Shown: positions 25,905 to 34,598, counted from the stretch's first letter. The stretch: DNA of 64,000 bases from Nocardioides ferulae (GCF_003660455.1 NZ_QZVR01000009.1:115176-179175); one strand, 5' to 3'. Numbers and translations: made by a program. The notes: a model not told the origin generated them from the sequence alone.

Positions 25905-25940
25905 CGCCGCGCTCTCGAGGCGTGATCGAGCAGCGCGGCG
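25905..25940 (-). promoter_or_regulatory. Strong hairpin in the L25 5' leader
   Basis: CGCCGCGCT (25905-25913) pairs perfectly with AGCGCGGCG (25932-25940), and CTCGA (25914-25918) with TCGAG (25926-25930), giving a 14-bp stem with a one-base bulge and a 7-nt loop. It lies 108-143 nt upstream of the L25 start in the presumed leader. It might be an attenuator or protein-binding site; the role is inference. Confidence 0.5.
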
Positions 25941-26010
25941 TGGTCATGCAGCCGGCCCTGTCGATCACGGAGCTCCCGTCTCCGGGGCTCCCTCGCCGAG
26001 GCAACCGCGA

Positions 26011-26016
26011 CAGTCT
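26011..26016 (-). promoter_or_regulatory. Putative -10 for the rplY-pth transcript
   Basis: TAGACT on the minus strand fits TANNNT. No convincing -35 lies 17 bp upstream. It is divergent from the pepN promoter at 26064. Confidence 0.35.
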
Positions 26017-26063
26017 AACCGCGCTCACCGCGGCGGCGCCAATCGCCCGAGCGCCGTCTCCTC

Positions 26064-26069
26064 TAGGTT
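26064..26069 (+). promoter_or_regulatory. TAGGTT -10 element, 7 nt before pepN start
   Basis: TAGGTT is followed after 7 nt by the pepN ATG at 26077, with no RBS, which suggests a leaderless transcript. Confidence 0.55.
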
Positions 26070-26076
26070 CAGTGGC

Positions 26077-28503
26077 ATGTCCTTGACACTGGAGGAGGCC
26101 CGGGCCCGGGCCGCCGCGGTCTCCGCGGTGGAGTACGACGTCCACCTCGACCTCACCGGCCCGCCGGCGGACGGCTTCGCCAGCCGCACCGTGGTGCGGT
26201 TCGTGGCCGCCGGGCCCGAGACGTTCCTCGAACTGGCCGGCGGTCGCGACGTGCGGGTGTGGGTCGACGGGGCAGCCGTCGCCGACCCGGGCTACTCGGC
26301 CGACCGGCTGCCGCTGCACGGCCTGTCCGGGCGCACCGAGGTGGTGGTGGAGGCTCGACTGCCCTACGTCACCGACGGCGACGGGATGCACACGTTCACC
26401 GACCCCGCCGACGGCGAGCGCTACGTGTCGGCCTACTGCGGCATGGACAACGCCCAGCGCGTCCTCGCCTGCTTCGACCAGCCGGACCTGCGGGCACCCG
26501 TCTCGCTGACGGTGGACGCGCAGCCGGGCTGGACCGTCCTCGCCAACGGTCGCAGCGTCGGGTCGGCGGCCGACCGCTCCGGCGGCCGGTGGCGCTTCGC
26601 CCCCACCCCGCCGATCCCGCCGTACCTCTTCGTCGTCTGCGCCGGCCCGTGGCACTCGGTCACCTGGGAGCACGCCGGACTGCCGTTCGGGCTGCACGCC
26701 CGGGCCTCCCTCGCCGCCGAGCTCGCCCGGGACGCGGCGGAGCTGCGCGCCACCGCCGAGGCCTGCTTCGCGCACTACCGCGACCTGTTCACCGAGCCGT
26801 ACGCGTTCGACTCCTACGACCAGGTCTTCGTGCCCGGCCTGAACTGGGGCGCCATGGAGATGCCGGGGTGCGTCACCTTCCGCGACGAGCTGCTGCCCCG
26901 GGGCCGGATCACCGACCGCGAACGGGAGCAGCGGGCGATGATCGTCGCCCACGAGATGGCCCACATGTGGTTCGGCGACCTGGTCACGATGCGCTGGTGG
27001 GAGGACAGCTGGCTCAGCGAGTCCTTCGCCGACTACCTCGGCTTCCGGGTGGCCGCCGACGCCGCCGGGTTCTCCGGCGCCCAGGTCGGCTTCGAGGTCG
27101 GCCAGAAGCCGGGCGGCTACGACGCCGACCGGCGTCGCTCCACCCATCCGGTGGCAGCGGTGACCGAGGAGGTCGTCGACGTCGACACCGCCTTCGGCAA
27201 CTTCGACATGATCTCCTACGCCAAGGGCAACGCGGCGGTGCGCCAGCTGGTCACCTGGCTCGGCGACGAGCCGTTCTTCGCGGGGGTCAACGACTACCTG
27301 ACCCGGCACCGGCTCGGGAGCGCCACGCTGGCCGACTTCGTCGCCGCGCTCGAGGGTGCCACCGACCGCGACGTGCGCGGCTGGGTCGAGGCGTGGCTGC
27401 GCACCACCGGCCACGACACGATCCGGGTCGAGCGGGACGGCGAGATCCCCGTGCTGCACCGAGACGGCACACGTCCGCACCGGGTGCTGGTCAAGGCGTA
27501 CGACGGGCGGCTCGGCGAGGTGGGCCGGCGCCTGGTCGACCTCGGCGATGCGCCCGTGCCGCTGCCCGAGTGGGCCGGCCGGGTGGTGCTGCCGAACGCC
27601 GGTGGCGAGACGTTCGCGAGGCTTCGGCTCGACGAGCTCTCCTCGTCCGCCCTGCGGTCGGGGCTGTCCGCGCTCGAGGACCCGCTTGCCCGGAGCGTGG
27701 TGTGGGCGATGCTGTTCGAGATGGTCGCGAGCCGCGACCTTCCCGCCACCGACTACCTCCTCCTGGTGGAGCGGCTCCTCCCCGACGAGGCGGACCCGGT
27801 GCTGGTCGAGGCGGTGGTGCGCCGCACCCGCGCCCACGTCGTGCCATTTCGGGTGCCGGCCGGCGAGGCGGCCGCGGCCGCCGACGCGCTGGCGCGGGCC
27901 TGCCGGGAGGGCCTCGACCGCTCCCACGCCGCCGGCGAGCAGCGGACGCTGGCGCTGGCCCGCGGACTGGCCGCCACCAGCCGCGACGAGGGACTGCTCG
28001 GGTCGTGGCTCGAGCACGACCGCACCGATACCGGGCTGACCCTGGACCCCGCACTGCGCTGGCAGGCGCTGCACCGGCTCGCCGAGCTCGGCGCCGCCGA
28101 CGCCGGGCGGATCGAGCGGGAGCGGCGCCGCGACGGCAGCGCCCAGGGCGACCTGGCGGCGGCGACCGCGCTGGCGGCTCGCCCCACCACGGACGCCAAG
28201 GACGCCGCCTGGCGCGAGATGACCGACGACGCGGTCTCCACCCGGCGGTTCGAGGCGCTGGCGAACGGCCTGTGGTCGGCCGAGCAGGCCGACCTGCTGG
28301 CGCCGTACGTCGGGCGCTATCTCGCCCAGGCGCCCGCGATCGCGCGCCGCCGGGGCCAGGCCTTCGCGCAGGAGGTCGGGCACGCGGTCCCCCGCTGGGC
28401 CCTGGACGCGGACCAGGTGGCTTCCCTCGAGGCGGCGCTGCGCGGCGACGTCCCGACGGTGCTCAAGCGGGCGTGGGAGGACTGGCGCGACGATCTCAGG
28501 TAG
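26077..28503 (+). CDS. pepN: Aminopeptidase N (M1 family metallopeptidase)
   Basis: The 808-residue cytosolic zinc peptidase has the M1 order: N-terminal beta saddle, substrate-binding GAMEMPG (about residue 263), and HEMAHMWFGDLV with the second zinc Glu in SESFADYLG (HExxH-18x-E, about 290-313), then the catalytic Tyr region (FDMISYAKGNAAV) and a helical C-terminal ERAP1-like domain. It removes N-terminal amino acids from peptides. The length is a little under the 850-870 of typical actinobacterial PepN. It sits between L25 and prs, where mycobacteria carry lpqT, and points opposite to both. Confidence 0.96.
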   Translation: MSLTLEEARARAAAVSAVEYDVHLDLTGPPADGFASRTVVRFVAAGPETFLELAGGRDVRVWVDGAAVADPGYSADRLPLHGLSGRTEVVVEARLPYVTDGDGMHTFTDPADGERYVSAYCGMDNAQRVLACFDQPDLRAPVSLTVDAQPGWTVLANGRSVGSAADRSGGRWRFAPTPPIPPYLFVVCAGPWHSVTWEHAGLPFGLHARASLAAELARDAAELRATAEACFAHYRDLFTEPYAFDSYDQVFVPGLNWGAMEMPGCVTFRDELLPRGRITDREREQRAMIVAHEMAHMWFGDLVTMRWWEDSWLSESFADYLGFRVAADAAGFSGAQVGFEVGQKPGGYDADRRRSTHPVAAVTEEVVDVDTAFGNFDMISYAKGNAAVRQLVTWLGDEPFFAGVNDYLTRHRLGSATLADFVAALEGATDRDVRGWVEAWLRTTGHDTIRVERDGEIPVLHRDGTRPHRVLVKAYDGRLGEVGRRLVDLGDAPVPLPEWAGRVVLPNAGGETFARLRLDELSSSALRSGLSALEDPLARSVVWAMLFEMVASRDLPATDYLLLVERLLPDEADPVLVEAVVRRTRAHVVPFRVPAGEAAAAADALARACREGLDRSHAAGEQRTLALARGLAATSRDEGLLGSWLEHDRTDTGLTLDPALRWQALHRLAELGAADAGRIERERRRDGSAQGDLAAATALAARPTTDAKDAAWREMTDDAVSTRRFEALANGLWSAEQADLLAPYVGRYLAQAPAIARRRGQAFAQEVGHAVPRWALDADQVASLEAALRGDVPTVLKRAWEDWRDDLR

Positions 28504-28544
28504 GGCCTCCCGGTCCGCCGGTGCCCCGGTCCCGGCTTCGCCGG

Positions 28545-29525
28545 CTATGCGTGCCCGTCGAACATCGAGGTGACCGAGCCGTCCTCGAAGACCTCGCGGA
28601 TGGCGCGGGCGACCAGCGGCGCGATCGAGAGCACGGTGAGCTTGTCGAACTCGCACTCCGGGGCGATCGGCAGCGTGTCGGTGACGATCACCTCCATCGC
28701 CGGGCTGTTCTTGAGCCGGTCGACGGCGGGGTCGGAGAGGATCGCGTGGGTGGCCGCGATCACCACCCCGGCGGCACCGTCGTTCATCAGCGCCTCGGCG
28801 GCCTTCACGATCGTGCCGCCGGTGTCGATCATGTCGTCGGTCAGCACGCAGATGCGACCGGCGACGTCGCCGACCACGCGGTTCGCAACCGTCTCGTTGG
28901 GCCGGTCGGTGCGCCGGGTCTTGTGGATGAAGGCCAGCGGGACGCCGCCGAGCTTGGCCGACCAGCGCTCGGCCACCTTGATCCGGCCGGCGTCGGGCGA
29001 GACCACGGCCAGCTGCTCGCGGCCGTACTTGTCCAAGACGTACTCGGTGAGGATCGGCAGCGCCATCAGGTGGTCGACCGGGCCGTCGAAGTAGCCCTGG
29101 ATCTGGTCGGCGTGCAGGTCGACGCAGATCAGCCGGTTGGCGCCGGCGGTCTTGAACAGGTCGGCGATGAGCCGGGCCGAGATCGGCTCGCGGCCGCGGT
29201 GCTTCTTGTCCTGGCGGGCGTAGCCATAGAACGGCATCACCACGGTGATCCGCTTGGCCGAGGCGCGCTTGAGCGCGTCGACCATGATCAGGTGCTCCAT
29301 GATCCACTCGTTGATCGGAGCGGTGTGGCTCTGGATCACGAAGGCGTCGCAGCCGCGCACCGACTCCTCGTAGCGCACGTAGATCTCGGAGTTGGCGAAC
29401 TCGTAGGCCGAGGTCGGCACCAGGTCGGTGCCGAGGATGTCGGCGACCTGCTCAGCGAGGTCGGGGTGGGCCCGACCGCTGAAGATCATCAGGTTCTTCT
29501 CGGTGGTCCGCTTCATCCCGATCAC
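28545..29525 (-). CDS. prs: Ribose-phosphate pyrophosphokinase
   Basis: The 326-residue enzyme makes PRPP from ribose 5-phosphate and ATP. Visible motifs: FSGRAHPDLAEQVADILG, FANSEIYVRYEESVRG, FYGYARQDKKHRGREPISARL (ATP flexible loop), VDLHADQIQGYFDGPVDHL and the PRPP-binding VLTDDMIDTGGTI. The GTG at 29525 has AGGGAG 7 nt upstream; ATG 29516 is an alternative three codons in. It follows glmU by 33 nt, so a glmU-prs operon is likely, as in mycobacteria. Confidence 0.97.
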   Translation of the reverse strand: MIGMKRTTEKNLMIFSGRAHPDLAEQVADILGTDLVPTSAYEFANSEIYVRYEESVRGCDAFVIQSHTAPINEWIMEHLIMVDALKRASAKRITVVMPFYGYARQDKKHRGREPISARLIADLFKTAGANRLICVDLHADQIQGYFDGPVDHLMALPILTEYVLDKYGREQLAVVSPDAGRIKVAERWSAKLGGVPLAFIHKTRRTDRPNETVANRVVGDVAGRICVLTDDMIDTGGTIVKAAEALMNDGAAGVVIAATHAILSDPAVDRLKNSPAMEVIVTDTLPIAPECEFDKLTVLSIAPLVARAIREVFEDGSVTSMFDGHA

Positions 29526-29558
29526 GAGCTGCTCCCTGGTCGCCGGAGGGGGGTGCGG

Positions 29559-31064
29559 TCAGGATTCTCCCTCACCGCCGAGACGTTGCCCAACCCCGTC
29601 CGTTCCCGAGCCGGTCACCTGTGATTCTGCGCTCGTTCCCGCCCTCTCGGCCGCCTCGGCCTGGGCGGTCCCCGGCCGCTTGCGCAGCGTCCATCCCTCC
29701 AGGTTGCGCTGCGGTCCGCTGCTCACGGCCAGCGCACCCGGAGGCACGTCCTGGCGGACCACGGTGCCGGCACCGGTCGCCGCGCCGTCGCCGATCGCGA
29801 CCGGCGCCACGAAGGTGTTGTTGGAGCCGGTCCTGGCGTGCCGGCCGACCGTGGTGCGGTGCTTGGCCGCCCCGTCGTAGTTGGCGAAGATCGTTCCGGC
29901 GCCGATGTTGCTGCCCTCGCCGATCTCGGCGTCACCCACATACGACAGGTGCGGCACCTTCGCGCCCGTGCCGATCTCGGCGTTCTTGGTCTCGACGAAG
30001 GCGCCGATCTTGCCGGCGGCGCCCAGCACGGTGCCGGGCCGCAGGTAGGAGAACGGACCGACGGTGGCGCCCGCGCCGACCACGGCCAGCTCGCCGTGGG
30101 TGCGCACCACCCGGGCACCGGTGCCCACCTCGCAGTCCTTGAGCGTGGTGTCGGGGCCGATCACGGCGTCCTCGGCGACCACGGTCGCGCCCAACAGCTG
30201 GGTCCCCGGCAGGATCGTCACGTCGCGTTCGAGCACCACGTCGGCCTCGATCCAGGTGGTCGCGGGGTCCATCACCGTGACCCCCTCCTGCATCCAGCGC
30301 GTCACGATCCGGCTGTTCAGCTCCCGGCCGAGCTCGGCCAGCTGGACCCGGTCGTTGGCGCCCGCGGTCTGCACCACGTCGTCGATCGGGTAGGCGCCGA
30401 CGCTGAGGCCGGCGTCGCGGGCGATCTTGATGGTGTCGGTGAGGTAGTACTCGCCCTTGGCGTTGTCGTTGTCCAGCTGCGGCAGCGCCTCGGCCAGGAA
30501 GGCCGCGTCGAAGGCCAGGATGCCCGAGTTGATCTCGCGGATGTCGCGGATGTCGGGGGTGGCGTCCTTCTCCTCGACGATCGCGAGCACCTCGCCCTCG
30601 TCGTCGCGGACCACCCGCCCGTAGCCGGCGGGCTGGTCGACCACGCCGCTGAGGATGCTGACCGCGCACTGGGCCGCCTCGTGCTCGGCGGCGAACGCGC
30701 GCAGGCTCTCGCCCTTCAGCAGCGGGGTGTCGCCGTAGGCCACGATCACGGTGCCCTCGCCGAGGGTCCCCTCGCGCTCGAGCGCCTCCATGGCGACCCG
30801 GACCGCGTGGCCGGTGCCGTCCTGGCTCTCCTGGACCGCCAGCACGGCGTCGGGCACCCACTCCTGGATGTGCGGGCCCACCTGGTCGCGCTGGTGGCCC
30901 ACCACCGCGACCACCCGGTCCGGCTCGACCGCGCGGACCGCGGACAGCACGTGCCCGACCATGCTGCGCCCACCCACCTGGTGCAGCACCTTCATGGTCT
31001 TCGACTTCATCCGGGTGCCGCCCCCGGCGGCCAGGACGACGACCGTCAGCTCTCGCTTGCTCAC
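29559..31064 (-). CDS. glmU: Bifunctional GlcN-1-P acetyltransferase / GlcNAc-1-P uridylyltransferase
   Basis: The 501-residue protein makes UDP-GlcNAc for peptidoglycan. The uridylyltransferase half starts TVVVLAAGGGTRMKSKTMKVLHQ, with QDGTGHAV, YGDTPLL and NSGILAFD; the acetyltransferase half is a left-handed beta helix with KNAEIGTGAKVPHLSYVGDAEIGEGSNIGAG and the catalytic-region NYDGAAKHRT. The C-terminal tail after residue about 470 is low-complexity, as in other actinobacteria. The GTG start is almost adjacent to a 29-bp copy of the tRNA-Gln 3' end (31067-31095), so the transcript start must lie in or beyond that duplication. Confidence 0.97.
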   Translation of the reverse strand: MSKRELTVVVLAAGGGTRMKSKTMKVLHQVGGRSMVGHVLSAVRAVEPDRVVAVVGHQRDQVGPHIQEWVPDAVLAVQESQDGTGHAVRVAMEALEREGTLGEGTVIVAYGDTPLLKGESLRAFAAEHEAAQCAVSILSGVVDQPAGYGRVVRDDEGEVLAIVEEKDATPDIRDIREINSGILAFDAAFLAEALPQLDNDNAKGEYYLTDTIKIARDAGLSVGAYPIDDVVQTAGANDRVQLAELGRELNSRIVTRWMQEGVTVMDPATTWIEADVVLERDVTILPGTQLLGATVVAEDAVIGPDTTLKDCEVGTGARVVRTHGELAVVGAGATVGPFSYLRPGTVLGAAGKIGAFVETKNAEIGTGAKVPHLSYVGDAEIGEGSNIGAGTIFANYDGAAKHRTTVGRHARTGSNNTFVAPVAIGDGAATGAGTVVRQDVPPGALAVSSGPQRNLEGWTLRKRPGTAQAEAAERAGTSAESQVTGSGTDGVGQRLGGEGES

Positions 31065-31066
31065 GT

Positions 31067-31132
31067 TCCCCGGGTAGGAGTCGAACCTACGTCGCCGGTC
31101 CGTCTCGGGCCGGCGCCGCCGTGGTCCGGGGA
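31067..31132 (-). repeat. Duplicated 3' end of tRNA-Gln (att-like or tRNA remnant)
   Basis: Positions 31067-31095 are identical over 29 bp to 34456-34484, the T-arm and 3' acceptor strand of the tRNA-Gln gene, in the same orientation. Beyond this the match stops. A CCGGGGA at 31126-31132 could pair as the 5' acceptor strand 66 nt away, but the middle has no valid anticodon arm (no T33), so it is not a functional tRNA. It is either an attachment-site duplicate left by integration, or a decayed second tRNA copy in front of glmU. Confidence 0.7.
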
Positions 31133-31309
31133 GGGGCCTGGGCCCCGATCGGTCCGGCCAGTGTTCCACGCCGGGCCACGGCCCAGGACGGGAGCCGCCG
31201 CATCGCCGGTCACGCACCGCTCGCCCCGTCCGGATCCCACCGGGCTGGTCCGGACCGACTTGTCACGGCGGTGCCGGATCGGCTTGCATCTGCGCCGGGA
31301 GGTCACCCT

Positions 31310-32068
31310 GTGACGATCGGCGCGGTGCTTCTCGGGCCGGCCCGATGGTGTGGTCCCGAGGCCGGTGAGACGACCCGGGCCACCGGCGTTCAGCTGGGCC
31401 GGGGCCTGGCGGTGATCACCTCCGTGGTGGCCGCGCTCTGCGCGTGGAGCGTGCTCGTCCGCGCGGAGACCCGGCCCACGGCCCTGCTCGGCCTGGGTGT
31501 GTTCACGATCCTCACCGCCGACCTGGCCACCTCACCGCTGCGCGCCCGCCACGCAGCCGGCGCCGTCGCCGGGCTCGCCGTCTCGTGGGGCGTGGCCGAC
31601 CCGACGGGCTCGGGCGGGGTCTATCCCAACGAGATCGCGATGTCCTGCGCGCTGATGGCCTGCGTCGGGGTGTTCGCCGGCCCCCGGGCCTGGTGCTGGA
31701 TCGCCGCCGCGGCGCTGCTCTCCCTGCTCGGCTTCCACCTCGCCGACGGCACCTCTACGTTCCGCGGCCCCGGCATCGCCCTCCAGGTGGCGATGGCCGG
31801 CGCCGCCCAGGCCCTGGGCGCGGCCCTGCACGAGACCGTGCGGCGCACCGACCAGGCACGCGAGCGGCACCTGGCCGAGCTGGTGGCCGGCGAGGTCGCC
31901 CGGCGCGAGCTGGTCGCCCGCGGCGAGGCGGTCGCCGTGCTGCACGACGCCGTCAGCGACGCGCTGCGGCTGGCCAGCAGGCCGGCCCCCGAGCCCGATC
32001 GGGTCCGGGAGGCGTGCGCGGCGGCGTACGACGAACTGAGGAAGGCGGCCCGGTGGCAGACCCCCTGA
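31310..32068 (+). CDS. Membrane sensor with HisKA_3-like end (first part of a split histidine kinase)
   Basis: The 252-residue protein has about five or six membrane helices (about 25-160) followed by a helix and VAVLHDAVSDALRLA (His about 213), which looks like the phospho-acceptor box of NarL-type sensor kinases (LHDxxxxxL). It stops before any ATPase domain. The next gene, in the -1 frame and overlapping by 16 nt, begins with exactly the missing HATPase domain. The GTG start has GGGAGG 7 nt upstream. The signal sensed is unknown. Confidence 0.7.
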   Translation: MTIGAVLLGPARWCGPEAGETTRATGVQLGRGLAVITSVVAALCAWSVLVRAETRPTALLGLGVFTILTADLATSPLRARHAAGAVAGLAVSWGVADPTGSGGVYPNEIAMSCALMACVGVFAGPRAWCWIAAAALLSLLGFHLADGTSTFRGPGIALQVAMAGAAQALGAALHETVRRTDQARERHLAELVAGEVARRELVARGEAVAVLHDAVSDALRLASRPAPEPDRVREACAAAYDELRKAARWQTP

Positions 32069-33627
32069 GCGCACCCGAGCCCTGGGCCGAGGTGCTCGCC
32101 CGCCTCGAGACGGTGCCGGGCGCGCGGGTGACCTGCACGGTCGAACGGGCCCGAGGCCGGCTCACGTCGGCTCCGCCCACCGTGGTGCGGGCCTTCGACC
32201 TCGCCGCCCGCGAGGCCGTGCGCAACACCGTGCGGCACTCCGGGGTGCGCGACGTCGAGGTCGTGCTCACCCTCGGCCGCGACCGGGTCGAGCTGCGGGT
32301 GCGCGATCGCGGTGCCGGGTTCGACCCGCGCGGCAGCACCGCCGGCCACGGGGTGCAGCACTCGATCGTCGACCCCGTCCGCGCCGCCGGCGGTCGGGCC
32401 CGGGTGGAGTCGCGCCCCGGGGAGGGCACCGTCGTCGCGCTGTCCTGGCGAGTGGGTCGCGCGTCCTCGCTCCAGCTCCGCCGCAACCACGGCGAGGCCG
32501 CGGTGCTGGGCCGCCGGGTCCTGCTGGGAGTGCTGGCGCCGATGGTCGGCGGCAACGCGCTGCTGGCCGGCTGGCAGCTGATCGCCCACCCCGGCCCGCC
32601 GGCGATGTGGCTGGTGCTGGTGGCCGCCCTGGCGCTCGTGGGGCTGGCCGTGGAGGCCTACCGCCGGGGGCCGTCGGTGGGGATGCTCGTCCTGCTCGGC
32701 CTGCTCGCCCCGACCGTCACCGCGGGCGCGGTCGCGGTGAGCGGGCCGGCCGCCCTGACCACGTTCGCGTCGTGGTACGTCGGCTTCCTGGGCCTGCCGC
32801 TGGCGCTGCTGGCCTTCGTCACGCCGGGGCGGCTGCTGCCGCTCCTGGTCGGGCCCGACGCCGCCCTGCTGCTCGGCCTGGTGCTGTGGCACCCGGAGGT
32901 CGGCGCCCCGGGCTTCGGCGCGCTCAACAGCGTGGCACTGCCGGTGCTGGCCAGCTGGGCGCTCGGCTCCTTCCTGCGCCGCTCGGCCCGGCGCCTGGTC
33001 GAACGCGAGCACGACCTCGCCGAGGCCGCCGCCCGCACCGCGGCCGAACGGGCGGCGGCCGAGCTGCGCTCGCAGTACTTCTCGCACGCCGCCACCGACC
33101 TCGGCCCCTTCCTGAGCTCGATCGGAGCGGGCCGGCTCGACCCCTCGGACCCGGCGGTCTGGGCCGACGCCCGACAGCTGGCCCTCCTCGCCCGCGACGA
33201 CCTCTACCTGCCCGGCTACTACGGCGCCGAGCTGCGGCGGGTCGTGCAGGGGTTCCGCGGCCGCGGCGGCCGACTCACCGTGGCCGAGGGGCTTCCCCCG
33301 GGGGCCGAGGACCGCGCCGACGGGCGGGTCCTCGCCGCGCTGCTGCCGCACCTCGGGGAGGACGCCGAGGTGAGCCTGCGGCAGGTGCCCGGGGACCCGC
33401 GGCGCGGGCGGCTCGCCGTGGTGCCCGGTCTGCCCGACGGGGTGCTGGCCGAGCTGCGCCGGCTGGCCCGCGACCTCGGGTGCGCGGTGGAGACCACCCC
33501 TCACCAGACCGTCGTCCTCCTGCCCTGGCCGCGCCAGCCGGTCGCGCCCGCCGGCGCCGCTGGCACCGGCCTCGCCGACCTCCCCGACGAGCACCTGTCC
33601 GGAACCGAGGAGCACGCGTGGACCTGA
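32053..33627 (+). CDS. HATPase domain fused to a second membrane and degenerate kinase module
   Basis: The 524-residue protein begins with a GHKL ATPase (N box AREAVRNTVRHSG about 45-57, G1 DRGAGFDPRG about 85-94, G2 GHGVQHSI), then about six to eight membrane helices (about 150-310), a coiled helix region RLVEREHDLAEAAARTAAERAAAELRSQYFSHAATDLG, and a C-terminal domain resembling an ATPase without clear N or G boxes. An ATPase before the membrane part is the reverse of the normal order. It could be made on its own from GTG 32053 or as a -1 frameshift extension of the previous gene. Confidence 0.65.
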   Translation: MADPLSAPEPWAEVLARLETVPGARVTCTVERARGRLTSAPPTVVRAFDLAAREAVRNTVRHSGVRDVEVVLTLGRDRVELRVRDRGAGFDPRGSTAGHGVQHSIVDPVRAAGGRARVESRPGEGTVVALSWRVGRASSLQLRRNHGEAAVLGRRVLLGVLAPMVGGNALLAGWQLIAHPGPPAMWLVLVAALALVGLAVEAYRRGPSVGMLVLLGLLAPTVTAGAVAVSGPAALTTFASWYVGFLGLPLALLAFVTPGRLLPLLVGPDAALLLGLVLWHPEVGAPGFGALNSVALPVLASWALGSFLRRSARRLVEREHDLAEAAARTAAERAAAELRSQYFSHAATDLGPFLSSIGAGRLDPSDPAVWADARQLALLARDDLYLPGYYGAELRRVVQGFRGRGGRLTVAEGLPPGAEDRADGRVLAALLPHLGEDAEVSLRQVPGDPRRGRLAVVPGLPDGVLAELRRLARDLGCAVETTPHQTVVLLPWPRQPVAPAGAAGTGLADLPDEHLSGTEEHAWT

Positions 33628-34256
33628 TCACCGTCGCGATCGTCGACAACTCCCCCGCCTCGCGGCTGTACGTCGAGCACGAGCTGGCCGCGAGCCGGCA
33701 GGTGCGCCTGGTCGGCCAGTACGCCTCGATCGAGGAGCTCGACCTCGACGCGCCCGCACCGCAGGTGCTGCTGCTGGACCTGATGCTCGGCCGCGACGAC
33801 ACCAGCTCGACCCCGCACGTGCGCCGGCTCACGCAGTGGGGTGCGAAGGTCGTGCTCTACACCAACGTGGGCGCGGCGGTGCCGCTGCGGGCCGCGGTCG
33901 CGCAGGGCGCGAGCGGGGTGCACCTCAAGCTCGACCTCGAGCCGCTCGAGCCGACCCTGGTGCGGGCCGCCCGCGGCGAGTTCGTGTGCAGCAGCCGGCT
34001 CGCCCAGAGCCTGTGCGAGGACCCGCGCCTGGCCGCGGAGCTCAGCGAGCGCCAGCTCGAGGTGCTGACCCGCATCGCCGACGGGCGCAAGCAACCCTCG
34101 ATCGCCGCGGAGCTGCACATCACCCGCGACACCGTGCAGAGCCACCTCGACGACATCCGGATGAAGTACCTCAGGATCGGGCGCACCCCGGCCCCGGGGG
34201 CGATCGCCCTGGTCAACGAGGCCCGGCGCGACGGCTACCCACTCGACCCCGAATGA
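33618..34256 (+). CDS. LuxR/NarL-type response regulator
   Basis: The 212-residue protein has a receiver domain (VAIVDNSPASRLYVEHEL; phospho-acceptor Asp in LLLDLML, about 55; Thr in VVLYTNVGA) and a LuxR-type DNA-binding domain (AELSERQLEVLTRIADGRKQPSIAAELHITRDTVQSHLDDIRMKY). The receiver has one acidic residue where two are usual (VDNS), so phosphorylation may be weak. The GTG start overlaps the kinase gene by 10 nt with a GAGGAG site, so the three genes form one coupled cassette. Targets are unknown. Confidence 0.85.
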   Translation: MDLITVAIVDNSPASRLYVEHELAASRQVRLVGQYASIEELDLDAPAPQVLLLDLMLGRDDTSSTPHVRRLTQWGAKVVLYTNVGAAVPLRAAVAQGASGVHLKLDLEPLEPTLVRAARGEFVCSSRLAQSLCEDPRLAAELSERQLEVLTRIADGRKQPSIAAELHITRDTVQSHLDDIRMKYLRIGRTPAPGAIALVNEARRDGYPLDPE

Positions 34257-34379
34257 CACCCCCGCGATCGCGGGACCCCCGACAGCCCGCCGCCGCGGAG
34301 GACCGCCGGGCGGGACAGTGGACCTACCCGGTCACGGGCCGTCCCGGGCGGTCACGGAGGGGGGACTCACAGGGGGGTC

Positions 34380-34417
34380 GTCGGCCGGGCCGGAGCAGCA
34401 GTTCCGGCCCGGCCGAC
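34380..34417 (+). terminator. Strong 15-bp stem terminator after the two-component cassette
   Basis: GTCGGCCGGGCCGGA (34380-34394) and TCCGGCCCGGCCGAC (34403-34417) form a perfect 15-bp stem with an 8-nt loop, 125 nt past the regulator stop. The following TGTGTGT is a poor U-tract, as usual in high-GC actinobacteria. It would stop transcription before the oppositely oriented tRNA-Gln. Confidence 0.75.
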
Positions 34418-34454
34418 TGTGTGTCCGGGCCCGCCGCACGGGTCGATCGGCCGG

Positions 34455-34533
34455 CTCCCCGGGTAGGAGTCGAACCTACGTCGCTAGTCCTGATTCAAAG
34501 TCAGGCGGGCCCTGCCGGCAGACCAACCGGGGA
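34455..34533 (-). tRNA. tRNA-Gln (anticodon TTG)
   Basis: On the minus strand, TCCCCGG (5') pairs with CCGGGGA (3'), the anticodon arm is CCTGA-CTTTGAA-TCAGG with T33 and anticodon TTG, and the T arm is GTAGG-TTCGACT-CCTAC. G is at the discriminator position, as expected for Gln; CCA is not fully encoded. The region between anticodon and T arms is 9 nt, longer than usual for tRNA-Gln. Its last 29 bp recur next to glmU, 3.4 kb away. Confidence 0.78.
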
Positions 34534-34598
34534 ATGCGTCCTCGCGAACACGGGCCCAAGGCTAAGCCAGGTCGGTGGTGAGCGTTCAACCAAACCCC

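Noticed and set aside
25147..29307. A single 1386-codon minus-strand frame covering L25 to prs
   Set aside because: Only the last 216 codons are L25. The rest is antisense to pepN and overlaps prs in another frame.
31067..31132. A second functional tRNA gene before glmU
   Set aside because: Acceptor and T arms look right, but the middle is too short and has no anticodon arm with T33. Treated as a tRNA fragment or att-like duplicate.
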